Positions 43,219 to 52,603 are shown, counted from the first letter of the stretch. The stretch: 64,000 bases of DNA from Vulcanimicrobiota bacterium (GCA_003168375.1 PMSI01000003.1:62001-126000), one strand, 5' to 3'. Notes: generated from the sequence alone by a model not told the origin. Numbers and translations: made by a program.

Positions 43219-44097
43219 TTACTCCACCGCGAAATACGCGCCGATGAACCCGGCCGCCCGTTCGACCTCGTCATCGTCCGCCAGCCGAAACGTCGGTTCG
43301 AGACGTTCCTCCGAGTACGGCTCACAGGTCACCCGGACGTCATCGGACCCGTGGGTCAACCAGACCTCCCGGTCGAGAGAGCTCCAGCACACGTAGCTTC
43401 CGCGACGATGATGCTTCGTGACGAGCGCATTTCGTCCGGGCTGTTTCAGAAGACGTCGCCACACGCGCTCGGCGAACCGGTCGAAGCGCCGGCTTCGCTG
43501 CGACCGAATCGTCGGCGGTGCTTCGAACCGAAGCCATCGCGGAAAAATACCTGAGAAAAGAGCGGTCCACACTTCCCAGTCACGATCTGCGCGACGACGT
43601 TCGTCGCCTTCGATCGCGCGCCATCTCCGGACTCGCCGTTTGCCGAAGCGCCGTTCGTGCAATACCACGTGAAGCTCGTTCATTCGGGCGAGTGCAGAAA
43701 TGAACGTCCAAGGCCGAAGGTCGGGAAGAAGTGCGTCGTACGCCGCGACGATTGCCCGGCGTTCTGAAGCGGTTTTGGCCTCCTGATCGAACCGGCTACG
43801 ATCTTCGGCACGGTATTGCGTGCGGTGACTAGCGAAGTTGAGACGGGCTTCCGTCAGCGAGTAGTCTGAATTCGGCCCGCCGCGGACGTCATCGGCGTCG
43901 GCGTCGTCCTGGCCATCGTCTTCCCAACTACAGATTGGGCACGTGTCATAGCCGCGGATCGTCAACGTTGGATATCCGCAGCAGGGGCAGACAATGAAGC
44001 GCGGCAGGTCGAATCGGGAGGTCGCGATGAGGGCGCCCTGTACGCGTTGGTCGGCAAGGACGAGTTGAAACGAGCGCGTGCGCAGTCGCAGCGTCAT
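43219..44097 (-). CDS. CPCC-domain protein with long basic C-terminal region
   Basis: 292 residues from the ATG at 44097, preferred because GAGGAG lies 3 bases upstream; in-frame Met codons further up would lengthen it. Residues about 33-95 match the cysteine-rich CPCC domain: 'RFIVCPCCGYPTL', 'YDTCPICSWEDDGQDD', then 'GGPNSDYSLTEARLNF'. Cys 37, 39/40, 53 and 56 probably bind zinc. The remaining 200 residues are rich in Arg/Trp and unrecognised ('WTALFSGIFPRWLRFE'). Lower GC than its neighbours and a divergent nuclease gene beside it mark an accessory island. CPCC proteins are often linked to toxin-immunity or mobile loci, but the role here is unknown. Confidence 0.75.
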   Translation of the reverse strand: MTLRLRTRSFQLVLADQRVQGALIATSRFDLPRFIVCPCCGYPTLTIRGYDTCPICSWEDDGQDDADADDVRGGPNSDYSLTEARLNFASHRTQYRAEDRSRFDQEAKTASERRAIVAAYDALLPDLRPWTFISALARMNELHVVLHERRFGKRRVRRWRAIEGDERRRADRDWEVWTALFSGIFPRWLRFEAPPTIRSQRSRRFDRFAERVWRRLLKQPGRNALVTKHHRRGSYVCWSSLDREVWLTHGSDDVRVTCEPYSEERLEPTFRLADDDEVERAAGFIGAYFAVE

Positions 44098-44299
44098 CGT
44101 CTCCTCGGAACTGAGTTGCATTCGTGGGCGGTTTGCGAGCGCCGCGTTACGCAATCGCCGGGGCCCGGCGCAGAGAAGCGGGTCAGCCTGGCGTTTTCGG
44201 CTCTTCCGCACCCACGTCCGCACACCCTTGGCACGCAACGCTGCCTTCGTCGCGGAGTGCCAGGGGTGTGGCACCGTCGTTCTTTACGCTATCGTTTGC

Positions 44300-45538
44300 A
44301 TGAGCGAACAGACTTTGAAAACGTTGGCGTGTGTGGCGGAAGACCGCGGGGCGGTCTTCCTTGGCGTTCAATCGATCGTAGTCGGAACGTCCAAAGGTAT
44401 TCGAGCGAAGCTCCACTGCCATTGCCATGGTTCGTTTCTCGCAAAGATCAACAAGTCGCGGACCGATTTTCGAACGTGGTGTCCGCCCTGCCGGATCAAG
44501 GCGGGTATGGCCCGTGTCCGGGCAAGAACTCGCTCCCGTCTCGAGATCTATGTTCGATTACGAAGTGGGTGGCTTCTCGACGAGCGGCTCGAACCCGGGC
44601 AGGAGTACGTGGAGATTCTCTGTGGACGTCACGGGCTTCAGCGGCTATCGATTCGAGGGGCCCTGTCGAAGCGTCGTCTATGGTGCGCGGCATGCAAGTT
44701 TGAGAAGCTCCGGCGATTGCACCGTACGCCCTTCTCGGTCGTCGAGCGCGTCGTCCGCGAAAACGGATGGCTCATAGCGATGACCGAGAGCGAGTACGTT
44801 AGCGGAAAGCGAATACATGTCAAGTGCTCGAACGGACACGCGTCGACGCGGGCAATCAATGACATTAGAAAGCGTCACGGCTGCCGTTCGTGCTTTGCAA
44901 GAGTCGGCGAGACCGCGATTCGGAGCGTATTCGAGGCACTGTTCGACGCCGAATTTCCGCTGCGGCGTCCCGCGTGGCTCCACTCGTCGAGGGGAGGGCG
45001 ACTGGAGCTTGACGGATACAACGCCGATTTGAAGCTCGCGTTCGAATACCAAGGCTTCACACATTCGCGCGAAAAGGGATACGGCGAGCCGCTTGCTGCT
45101 ATCGTACGCCGCGACGCGGAGAAAGCCGAGATTTGTTCGCAGCGCGGCGTCACCCTGGTCCATATTACCGAGATGGCGCAGGACGTGCTGTACAACCCGG
45201 AAGCGGTCGTGCAACACGCGGTGAAAGCACTGCGTCTTTACGGAATTCATGTCGCAGTTCCTGACGCCGTTCAGATTCCGCAGGGAGGCTGGTTGTCGCG
45301 CGGCCTGGCACGTCTGCGGAGCGCCGCTCCTTCGCTCGGGCTCGAGTTACGCGACGAAAAGTACAAGGGTATAGACCACCGGTACCGCTGGCGATGCCTA
45401 TTTTGTGCGGAGACGTTTCAAGGTAATGGCTACTACCGTCTGATCGGTCGGGGATGCCCGCGCTGTTGGCGTCGTCGGCGATCCGAAGGAACTTGGTGGA
45501 ACAGCCGAAACAATCGGCCCGTTCATGCCGCAGAATAG
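44300..45538 (+). CDS. Zinc-finger repeat protein with PD-(D/E)XK nuclease domain
   Basis: 412 residues from ATG 44300, where the first repeat begins; the frame is open back to 44078, with a CxxC just before. Three repeats each carry a Cys/His pair and a closing CxxC: 'LHCHCHGSF'...'WCPPC' (40-64), 'ILCGRHG'...'WCAAC' (108-132), 'VKCSNGH'...'CRSC' (176-198). A restriction-like nuclease follows: 'GETAIRSVFEALF', 'LELDGYNADLKLAFEYQG' (D238, E249, Q251) and 'RRDAEKAEICSQRGVTLVHI'. A fourth finger closes the protein ('WRCLFCAETF'...'CPRC'). This architecture resembles Vsr-like homing or defence nucleases of mobile elements and large viruses. It overlaps cmk by 14 bases and has lower GC than the flanks. 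Confidence 0.78.
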   Translation: MSEQTLKTLACVAEDRGAVFLGVQSIVVGTSKGIRAKLHCHCHGSFLAKINKSRTDFRTWCPPCRIKAGMARVRARTRSRLEIYVRLRSGWLLDERLEPGQEYVEILCGRHGLQRLSIRGALSKRRLWCAACKFEKLRRLHRTPFSVVERVVRENGWLIAMTESEYVSGKRIHVKCSNGHASTRAINDIRKRHGCRSCFARVGETAIRSVFEALFDAEFPLRRPAWLHSSRGGRLELDGYNADLKLAFEYQGFTHSREKGYGEPLAAIVRRDAEKAEICSQRGVTLVHITEMAQDVLYNPEAVVQHAVKALRLYGIHVAVPDAVQIPQGGWLSRGLARLRSAAPSLGLELRDEKYKGIDHRYRWRCLFCAETFQGNGYYRLIGRGCPRCWRRRRSEGTWWNSRNNRPVHAAE

Positions 45539-46208
45539 CAACGTTGCAATTGACGGCTTCAGCGCCAGCGGGAAGACGACGGTGGCCAAAATCCTCGCTT
45601 CCGAGCTGCAGATTCTTTATCTTGACACCGGCGCGATGTATCGGTCCGTTGCGTACCTTGCGCTCAAGAACGGCATCGATCTCGACGGCGGCAGTGCGTT
45701 GATCGCGATGCTTGCTCATCACAAGTTCGAGATCGTCCCCGACTCCGACCGGGTCGCCGGCTATCGCGTCGTTATCGACGGCCAAGATACCGGCGACCGA
45801 CTGTTCGAACCTGACGTTTCCGCGGCGGTGTCTTCGGTCGCGGCACTTCCGGCCGTTCGGACCGAATTGGTCGCCCGACAACGTGCGCTCGCCACACGTG
45901 GTACAGTTGTCATGGCGGGGCGCGACATCGGTACCGTCGTCCTTCCGGACGCGCGATATAAGTTTTTCCTTACCGCGTCGGTCGATGAGCGCGCGCGGCG
46001 CCGGCAGGCGGAGTTCCACGAACGCGGGCTGGACGTTCCGTTCGACGAAGTCCGCGCGCAGATCGTCGAGCGCGACCGGCTCGATTCGACCCGCGCGGTC
46101 TCGCCGCTGCGGGCCGCGCACGACGCGATGACGATCGACTCCACCGACGTGAAGCCGGCCGAGGTGGTCGCGCGGATGCGCGCGGTCATGGACGCCGCCC
46201 GCGCGTGA
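45525..46208 (+). CDS. cmk: Cytidylate kinase
   Basis: 227 residues. P-loop 'IDGFSASGKTTVAK', then 'YLDTGAMYRSVAYLAL' (nucleotide-binding Asp/Arg), 'VVMAGRDIGTVVLPDA' and the lid/CMP region 'RARRRQAEFHERG', all characteristic of Cmk. It phosphorylates CMP and dCMP. The start lies inside the tail of the nuclease gene, suggesting the island joined next to, and perhaps displaced, the native upstream sequence of cmk. Its end overlaps plsC (GTGA). Confidence 0.95.
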   Translation: MPQNSNVAIDGFSASGKTTVAKILASELQILYLDTGAMYRSVAYLALKNGIDLDGGSALIAMLAHHKFEIVPDSDRVAGYRVVIDGQDTGDRLFEPDVSAAVSSVAALPAVRTELVARQRALATRGTVVMAGRDIGTVVLPDARYKFFLTASVDERARRRQAEFHERGLDVPFDEVRAQIVERDRLDSTRAVSPLRAAHDAMTIDSTDVKPAEVVARMRAVMDAARA

Positions 46209-46792
46209 CGTTCTACGACGTGGCGAAAGTAGTCGTCAAAGCGATCCTGCTGACCACGTTCCGGTTCAGGGTCGTCGGGGCCGAGAAGGTGCCTCGTGAC
46301 GGCGGGCTGATCGTCGCCGCGAACCACATCTCGAACTTCGATCCTCCGATCCTGGGCGTCGCGGTCCCGCGGCCGGTCTGGTACATGGCGAAGAAGGAGC
46401 TCTTCGCGATGCCGATCATCCGCTGGCTGATCCCGCGCTTGAACGCCTTCCCGGTCGACCGGCAGGCCGGCGGAACCGCCGCCTTGCGCGCTTCGTTGCG
46501 GATGCTGAAGGAAGGTCGCACGATCGTTATCTTCCCGGAGGGTGGCCGTAACGTGACCGGCACGAACGAGGAAAAGGCCGGTGCCGCGTTCCTCGCGGCG
46601 GCGGCCGGCGTTCCCGTCGTTCCGGCGGCGATCGGGGGGACGCGGCGACTGCGTCCGTTCAGGCGGGTGACGGTCGTCTTCGGCGAGCCGATGCGGGTGG
46701 TCCGGAACCGGCAGTCGGATGGGGACGATTTGGAGAAGGGAACGGCAACGATCATGCAACGGATCCGCGCGCTCGAGGAGAGCATTCGGTGA
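46205..46792 (+). CDS. plsC: 1-acyl-sn-glycerol-3-phosphate acyltransferase
   Basis: 195 residues, GTG start in a GTGA overlap. The catalytic HX4D motif is varied as 'NHISNFDPPIL', followed by 'MAKKELF' and 'FPEGGRNVTG' (glycerophosphate-binding) and 'VVPAAIGGTRRL'. It acylates lysophosphatidate at the inner membrane. The cmk-plsC-ispH order is common in bacteria. It is GTGA-coupled to ispH. Confidence 0.93.
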   Translation: MTFYDVAKVVVKAILLTTFRFRVVGAEKVPRDGGLIVAANHISNFDPPILGVAVPRPVWYMAKKELFAMPIIRWLIPRLNAFPVDRQAGGTAALRASLRMLKEGRTIVIFPEGGRNVTGTNEEKAGAAFLAAAAGVPVVPAAIGGTRRLRPFRRVTVVFGEPMRVVRNRQSDGDDLEKGTATIMQRIRALEESIR

Positions 46793-47634
46793 TCATCAAG
46801 CGGGCCAAGACCCAGGGCTTCTGCTTCGGCGTCGCCATCACGGTCAAGAAGGCCGAGGAAGCGGTCGAGCGGCTCGGCGGCGGCGTCACGACCCTCGGCC
46901 ACGTCGTCCACAACCCGCAGATGGTCGCCTCGCTCGCGGCGAAGGGCCTCAAGAACGCCGACAGCCTCGACGAGGTCGATACCGAAGCGATGTTCGTGCG
47001 GGCGCACGGCCTGCCGGTCGAGGTACTCGACAAGGCGAAGGAGCGCGGGCTGACCGTGATCGACGCGACCTGCCCGATGGTCACGAAGATCCACGTCCAG
47101 GCCGAGAAGCTGCGCGACGAGGGCTACAAGATCGTCGTCGTCGGCGACCCCAACCACCCCGAGGTGAAGGGGACGCTCTCGCACGTGCCCGGCGCGTGGT
47201 GCATCACCAGTGCCGACGACATCGCGGCGCTTCCGCGCGCGAGCCGGGTCGGCGTCGTCGTGCAGTCGACCTGGAACGGAACGGGCTTCAGCGAAATCGT
47301 CCGCACACTCAGCGAGAAGTACTACGAAGTCCGCGCCATCAACACGATCTGCACCGACACCAAGAACCGCCAGAGCGAGGTCGACGCACTCTCGCGTGAG
47401 GTCGACGTGATGGTCGTCGTCGGCGGCAAGACCTCGGCGAACACCAAGCACCTCGCCGAGCTGGCCGCGATCAACGGGGCGCGGTCGTATCACATCGAGG
47501 GACCCGACGAGCTTCGAGCCGAGTGGTTCGCAGGGATCGGAACCGCCGGTTTGATGTCGGGCGCGTCGACCCCCGGCTGGCTGGTCGATCGGGTCGCGGA
47601 CCGGATGGATGCTCTCGCCGCCGGCGCTGGATAG
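46789..47634 (+). CDS. ispH: 4-hydroxy-3-methylbut-2-enyl diphosphate reductase
   Basis: 281 residues, GTG start. The three iron-sulfur cysteines are in 'GFCFGV', 'DATCPMVTKIH' and 'NTICTDTKNRQ'. Conserved 'GHVVHNPQMV', 'RAHGLP', 'GDPNHPEVKG' and 'GGKTSANTKHLAEL' complete the family pattern. It catalyses the last MEP-pathway step, producing IPP and DMAPP. The neighbouring prenyl transferase uses these, and ispD and ispF lie further along the same strand. Confidence 0.96.
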   Translation: MIIKRAKTQGFCFGVAITVKKAEEAVERLGGGVTTLGHVVHNPQMVASLAAKGLKNADSLDEVDTEAMFVRAHGLPVEVLDKAKERGLTVIDATCPMVTKIHVQAEKLRDEGYKIVVVGDPNHPEVKGTLSHVPGAWCITSADDIAALPRASRVGVVVQSTWNGTGFSEIVRTLSEKYYEVRAINTICTDTKNRQSEVDALSREVDVMVVVGGKTSANTKHLAELAAINGARSYHIEGPDELRAEWFAGIGTAGLMSGASTPGWLVDRVADRMDALAAGAG

Positions 47635-48601
47635 TCTCGAGGCGGCGCTGGAACGCGCCGTCGCCCGGTTCGACGACGGCTCCGCCACCAGCGCGCAGAT
47701 CCGCTACCACTTCGGGTTCGTGGAGGCGGGGCGGCGTGGCAAGCGCCTGCGTTCGCAGCTTGTGCTCGAGGTCGCCGAAGAAGAGGGCGGGTGCCTCGAG
47801 GATGCGCTGGCGCCGGCCTGCGCGGTCGAGATCGTCCACGAATTCTCGCTGATCCACGACGACATCGAGGACGGCGACCGGCTGCGCCGGGGCCGAGAGA
47901 CCGTCTGGTCGCGCTACGGGCTCGCCCACGGTATCAACGCCGGCGACGCCCTGTGCTCGGTGGCCTACCTCACCCTGCTCGACGGGAGCCGCGCGACCGC
48001 GGAGCGCAAGCTCGAGATGAACCGGGTGCTGCTCGCCGCGCACCTGGCGATGTGCAGCGGCCAGGGCCGGGACATCGCGTTCGAGGCGGAACCGCGCGTA
48101 ACGATGGAGGACTACCGGGCAATGATCGGCGGCAAGACCGGCGCGCTCTTCGGTGCGGCCTGCGAGCTGGGTGCGTTGGCGGCGGGGGCAGACGCTGCGC
48201 GCGCCGCCGCGTACGCGCGCATCGGCCGGGCCTACGGGACGGCGTTCCAAATCGAAGACGACGTGCTCGGAACTTGGGGCGACTCGGCGACGACCGGGAA
48301 GCCGTGCGGTGCGGACCTCGCGATGCGGAAGTGGACGTTCCCGGTGGTCTGGGCACTCGCCGGACCACCGTCCGAGGCGCGCGAGACGATCGCCAACGCC
48401 TACTCGCGCGGCGGCGCGCTGACCCCGGCCGACGTCGCCGCGACCTTCGCGGCGCTCGACCGGCTCGGCGCGCGCGAAGCAGCCCATCGCGCCTCGCGCA
48501 CCGAGCTGGCCGACGCCGACGCGGTCGCCGCCGCCCGCGAGATCGATCGCAGCGGACGCGTCCGCGCGTTCTTCCACCGCGCCGCCCGGCGGGTCGCATG
48601 A
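47609..48601 (+). CDS. Polyprenyl (geranylgeranyl/farnesyl-type) diphosphate synthase
   Basis: 330 residues. The first Asp-rich motif is 'LIHDDIEDGDRLRRGR', and the second is altered to 'FQIEDDVLGTWGD'. Substrate Lys/Arg 'GRRGKRLRSQL' and 'GKTGALFGAACELG' are present. It condenses IPP with allylic diphosphates. Chain length cannot be fixed from the residues before the first motif, although 'EIVHEFSLIHDD' with a Phe five residues upstream favours a short-chain enzyme. It overlaps ispH by 26 bases and the glycosyltransferase gene by 4 (ATGA). Confidence 0.93.
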   Translation: MLSPPALDSLEAALERAVARFDDGSATSAQIRYHFGFVEAGRRGKRLRSQLVLEVAEEEGGCLEDALAPACAVEIVHEFSLIHDDIEDGDRLRRGRETVWSRYGLAHGINAGDALCSVAYLTLLDGSRATAERKLEMNRVLLAAHLAMCSGQGRDIAFEAEPRVTMEDYRAMIGGKTGALFGAACELGALAAGADAARAAAYARIGRAYGTAFQIEDDVLGTWGDSATTGKPCGADLAMRKWTFPVVWALAGPPSEARETIANAYSRGGALTPADVAATFAALDRLGAREAAHRASRTELADADAVAAAREIDRSGRVRAFFHRAARRVA

Positions 48602-51600
48602 GCGCCTCGGCACGCGCGTCGTTCGCACCCGCGACCGCGGCCCGCATGGGGCTTGCGCCGCTCTGGGCGATCCTCGGCGCCGGACTCGTGGTGCGGCTGC
48701 TGTTCCTGGGCAGTTCGGGATTCCACAACGACGTGTCGGCGTTCGAGTCGTGGACGCTCACGCTGCGCGACAACCCGCCGTGGATGTTCTACGCGAAGTC
48801 CGGCTTCGCCGACTATCCGCCGGGGTATTTCGTCGTGCTGTGGGTGCTCGCCAAGCTGTACGCGCTGATCCCCGGGATCGGCGGCGAGGCGAACCACGGC
48901 TGGCCGATATTGCGCGTGCTGGTGAAGCTGCCGGCGATCGCGATGGACCTGGTCGACGCCGGCGTCATCTTCCTGATCGTGCGCCGCTACGCGGCGCAGA
49001 ATATCGCGCTGCTCGCCGCGGCGCTGCTGGCGCTCAACCCCGCCGCGATCTACGTCTCATCGTACTGGGGTCAGATCGACTCCGTCTCGTGGGGCCTCGT
49101 GCTGATCTCGGTGTGGCTGGTTTTACGTGCCGGCGACGAGCCCGCGCGGACCGTACCCCGGCTGATCCTGGCCTGGCTCGTGCTGGGGTTCTCGGTCTTG
49201 ATCAAGCCGCAGGGCGCAACGATCGGACTCTTGCTGCTGGCGTATCCGTTCGCGACCAGCGACGCCGTGGTGCGCGCACGGCGGCTGACCGGGACCTTGA
49301 TCGGCGTCGCCGCGTCGTTCGCGCTCGCCGGGGTGGTGGGCTTGCTGTTCCATCCGGCGGCCGACGTCTACGGCTGGCTGTTCCAGCGCTACGCGTTCGG
49401 TAGCGGCGTCTATCCGTACACGTCGGTCAACGCGTTCAACCTCTACGCGCTGCGGCTGCCGTTCTGGAGCCCGGACAGCGCGACGATCTCGCTGTTCGGG
49501 TTGCCGGTCGGATCGTACGCCGTGTGGGGGATCGGGCTGGTCGCCGCGGCGACGCTGCTGATCGTCGGGCGCTATCTGCAGCGCCGCGACGAGCGCGCGT
49601 TCCTCGAAGCCGCCATGCTGTGCGCGCTTGCGTTTTTCGTGCTGGCGACGCGCATGCACGAGCGCTACGTCTACGGCGCGTTCCTGCTGGCGATCCCGCT
49701 GGTCGCGTTCGGCCGCGCCGGGCTTTGGTCGACGATCGTCCTCTCGGTCACGATGTACTTGAACCTAGCCTACTCGCTCGCCTATCAAGCGGTGATGGAG
49801 GCGCACACGCAAGGCGTGAACGCGACCGACCTGTGGCCGGCGATCTCGCACCCGGCGTCCTTTGCGAACGTCGTGCTGTTCTTCTGGCTCGGCTACCTGT
49901 ATCTCGGCGGCCTCGGTGAGGCGACGGCCGATGCCGGCGGCGTCGCCGGCGCGAACGCGAAACCAGGTATTTTCGATGCGGCGCTCGCCCGTGCGCGCGA
50001 CTGGTTCGACCCGCGCGAAGGCGTGATCGGGATGACGCGCACCGACTGGATGCTCGCCGGCGGCATCGTCGCGTTCGCGTTCATCGTCGCCGTGATCGGC
50101 TACGCGTGGCCGCCGGAGAAGATCTTCGACGAGGTCTACTTCGCGCGCGGCGGCGGCGAGTATTTGCTCGGCCTCAAGCAGTACGAGTGGACGCACCCCC
50201 CGTTCGCCAAGCTGTTCATCGGCTTCTCGATGCTGCTGTTCGGCGGCATGCACGGGCTTGGCAACACGTCGTGGGGCTGGCGCTTTCTCAACGTGGTGAT
50301 CGGTGCGGTACAGTGCGGCGTGATCTACGCGTTCGCGAAGCGCCTGACCGGCAAAACGTGGCTCGCAGTGTTTGCCGGCGGCCTACTCGCGCTCGACGGC
50401 TTCCACTACGTCGAGTCGCGCATCGCGACGGGCGAGATCCTGATCGGTATGCTCGGGCTCACGGTGCTCTACGCGCTCTACCGTTATCTGCTCGCGTCGC
50501 AGGTGCGCGTGAAACGCATCGTCCCTGACCGGTTCGGCGCGCGCTTCATCGCGACGCTGGTCGCCGGAACGCCGGTCGCGGCGGGTCTCGCATGGCTCGC
50601 GAACATCCCGCCACCGCACCGGGCGGTCGAGATCGTCAACGGCATCGCGCCGGCCGATCCCAGCTCGCTCTCGTACGGGGTCGCGTTCGCGTACTTCGAG
50701 CTCGGCATCTACCTGCTCGCGCGCTGGCTCGGCTCGCGCGGCGTGCAACGCGGCACGAGCGTGTCGTACGCGGACGGCACGGTCGTCGACGTGCCCGAAA
50801 AAGGCGACGTGAGCGTGCGCGAGCCCGAGGGCGCGGCCGCATCGGCGGAGCTGCGCGCGAACGTCGACAAGACCGGCGTGCTCACGTACGCGACGCCGGA
50901 CGGCACCGCGACGTTCGCGCCCGACGGCACGATGGCCGTCGACGGAGCGGTTCGCGTGCGAAGCCGCGATGCGCGCGTGTGGCTCGCCGTGCTGTCGGTG
51001 GCACTCGGCCTCCTGCTCTCGAGCAAGTGGACGGGATCGCTCGACCTCGCCGTGATCTGGGCCGTGATCTTCGGGGTGAGCGCGCAGCGCTTTCTGCCGG
51101 GGCGCGCGCTGTACGGCAACCCGCGCGGCTTCCCGATCGACATCGTCCTGGGCGTGACCGCGTTCACCGCCGCGACGATCTACCTGCTCACGTACATCCC
51201 GTTCTACGCGCGCGGCGCCGGCTTCTCGGACCTGATCGCGCTGCAGCAGCAGATGTACTGGTACCACAGCAACGGCGTAACGCACGCGACGCACCCGTAT
51301 TCCTCGGTGTGGTGGCAGTGGCCGATCGAGCAGATCCCCATCTCGTACTACTATAAGGATTTCCGGACCGGTATCGATGCCGCAAACGGTGCCGCCTGCT
51401 GCGTCGCGGAGATCCTCGCGCTGCCGAACCCCGCGGTGTTCATGTTGGGGCTGATCTCGGTGCCGTTCGTCGCCTGGCTCGCGTGGTGCGAGCGCAATAA
51501 GGGCTACGCGCTGCTCGTGATCGCATACTTCATGCAGTGGCTGCCGTACGCCGGCTCGCCGCGGCTCATGTTCGAGTACCACTTCTTCCCGAACGTCGCG

Positions 51601-51840
51601 GTGATCGTGCTGTGCGACATCGTGCTGATCCACTACGTGTGGAAGCGGCTGTCGGCGCGATCGTTCGACACCGCGCGCTGGACGATCGGCGTGTACGGTG
51701 CGCTCGTCGTAGGCCTGTTCGTGTTCTTCTATCCCGTGCTGGCCGGGACGAAGGTGACCTACGCGGCGTGGTACCAGCGCATGTGGCCGGACGAGCTCGG
51801 CATTCCGGGAACCAGCTGGATCATCCCTCACCGCAACTGA
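48598..51840 (+). CDS. Double GT-C glycosyltransferase: mannosyltransferase-like plus PMT-like
   Basis: 1080 residues, ATGA-coupled to the prenyl synthase gene. The first half (to about 450) is a multi-helix GT-C enzyme: 'SSYWGQIDSVSWGL', 'LIKPQGATIGLLLLAYP', 'ATRMHERYVYGAFLLAIPL'. The second half (from about 480) is a protein O-mannosyltransferase type: 'EKIFDEVYFARGG', 'EWTHPPFAKLFIGF', 'HYVESRIATGEI', and the PMT C-terminal region 'HPYSSVWWQWPI'. A soluble insert near 720-790 is charged and beta-rich. Both halves normally use polyprenyl-phosphate sugars, which fits the neighbouring prenyl synthase. Acceptor unknown. Confidence 0.85.
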   Translation: MSASARASFAPATAARMGLAPLWAILGAGLVVRLLFLGSSGFHNDVSAFESWTLTLRDNPPWMFYAKSGFADYPPGYFVVLWVLAKLYALIPGIGGEANHGWPILRVLVKLPAIAMDLVDAGVIFLIVRRYAAQNIALLAAALLALNPAAIYVSSYWGQIDSVSWGLVLISVWLVLRAGDEPARTVPRLILAWLVLGFSVLIKPQGATIGLLLLAYPFATSDAVVRARRLTGTLIGVAASFALAGVVGLLFHPAADVYGWLFQRYAFGSGVYPYTSVNAFNLYALRLPFWSPDSATISLFGLPVGSYAVWGIGLVAAATLLIVGRYLQRRDERAFLEAAMLCALAFFVLATRMHERYVYGAFLLAIPLVAFGRAGLWSTIVLSVTMYLNLAYSLAYQAVMEAHTQGVNATDLWPAISHPASFANVVLFFWLGYLYLGGLGEATADAGGVAGANAKPGIFDAALARARDWFDPREGVIGMTRTDWMLAGGIVAFAFIVAVIGYAWPPEKIFDEVYFARGGGEYLLGLKQYEWTHPPFAKLFIGFSMLLFGGMHGLGNTSWGWRFLNVVIGAVQCGVIYAFAKRLTGKTWLAVFAGGLLALDGFHYVESRIATGEILIGMLGLTVLYALYRYLLASQVRVKRIVPDRFGARFIATLVAGTPVAAGLAWLANIPPPHRAVEIVNGIAPADPSSLSYGVAFAYFELGIYLLARWLGSRGVQRGTSVSYADGTVVDVPEKGDVSVREPEGAAASAELRANVDKTGVLTYATPDGTATFAPDGTMAVDGAVRVRSRDARVWLAVLSVALGLLLSSKWTGSLDLAVIWAVIFGVSAQRFLPGRALYGNPRGFPIDIVLGVTAFTAATIYLLTYIPFYARGAGFSDLIALQQQMYWYHSNGVTHATHPYSSVWWQWPIEQIPISYYYKDFRTGIDAANGAACCVAEILALPNPAVFMLGLISVPFVAWLAWCERNKGYALLVIAYFMQWLPYAGSPRLMFEYHFFPNVAVIVLCDIVLIHYVWKRLSARSFDTARWTIGVYGALVVGLFVFFYPVLAGTKVTYAAWYQRMWPDELGIPGTSWIIPHRN

Positions 51841-51862
51841 CGAGAAGAGATATCGGCGCAAC

Positions 51863-52603
51863 ATGTCAGGTCATTCCAAGTGGCACAACATCAAGCTGCG
51901 CAAAGGGAAGGTCGACGCTCAACGCGGCGCGCTCTTCACCAAGCTCAGTAAAGAGATCATCCTGGCGGCGAAGAACGGCTCGTCCGACCCTGAGGCCAAC
52001 TATCGGCTGAAGATGGCGGTCGAGAAAGCCCGCGAGAACAACATGCCGATGGACAACATCAAGCGTTCGATCGGCCGTGCGAGCGGTGCGGGGGAGCGCG
52101 AGATCGAGGAGATCCGGTACGAGGGATACGGTCCGGCCGGGATCGCGGTGATCGTCGACGCGGCGACCGACAACCGCAACCGCACCGCATCGGAGGTGCG
52201 CTTTTTGTTCAGCCGCAACGGCGGCAACCTCGGCGAGACCGGGAGCGTCGGCTGGATGTTCGCCGCGCGCGGGCTGATCGCGGTCGATCCCGGCAAGCTC
52301 TCGGAGGACGAGCTGACCGAGAAGGCGCTGGTCGACGGCGTGATCGACGTGCGTTTCGGGGAGCCGGTCGAAGTCCTCACCGAGCCGCAGTCGCTGATGG
52401 CGGTGAAGGACGCACTCGAAGCGCAAGGGCTGCACGTGCGTTCGGCACAGCTCGCGATGGAGCCCACGCAGACCTCGCGACCCGACGGACCGGATGCCGA
52501 ACGCGTGCTGACGTTCCTCGACGCGCTCGAGGAGCACGAGGACGTGCAGCGCGTCTACAGCAACGCGGACTTCGACGAAGCGCAGCTCGAGGCGCTCGCC
52601 TGA
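51863..52603 (+). CDS. YebC/PmpR (TACO1) family protein
   Basis: 246 residues, the usual length. It opens with 'MSGHSKWHNIKLRKGKVDAQRG', with the classic 'FTKLSKEI', 'NYRLKMAVEKARENNMPMDNI', 'RYEGYGPAGIAVIVDAATDNRNRT' and 'NLGETGSVGWMF' blocks (in parts). Members are DNA-binding regulators or ribosome-associated factors helping polyproline translation; sequence does not decide which. ATP or metal motifs are absent. The stop shares bases with the ATG of the PASTA gene (TGATG). It begins 22 bases after the glycosyltransferase gene. Confidence 0.95.
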   Translation: MSGHSKWHNIKLRKGKVDAQRGALFTKLSKEIILAAKNGSSDPEANYRLKMAVEKARENNMPMDNIKRSIGRASGAGEREIEEIRYEGYGPAGIAVIVDAATDNRNRTASEVRFLFSRNGGNLGETGSVGWMFAARGLIAVDPGKLSEDELTEKALVDGVIDVRFGEPVEVLTEPQSLMAVKDALEAQGLHVRSAQLAMEPTQTSRPDGPDAERVLTFLDALEEHEDVQRVYSNADFDEAQLEALA

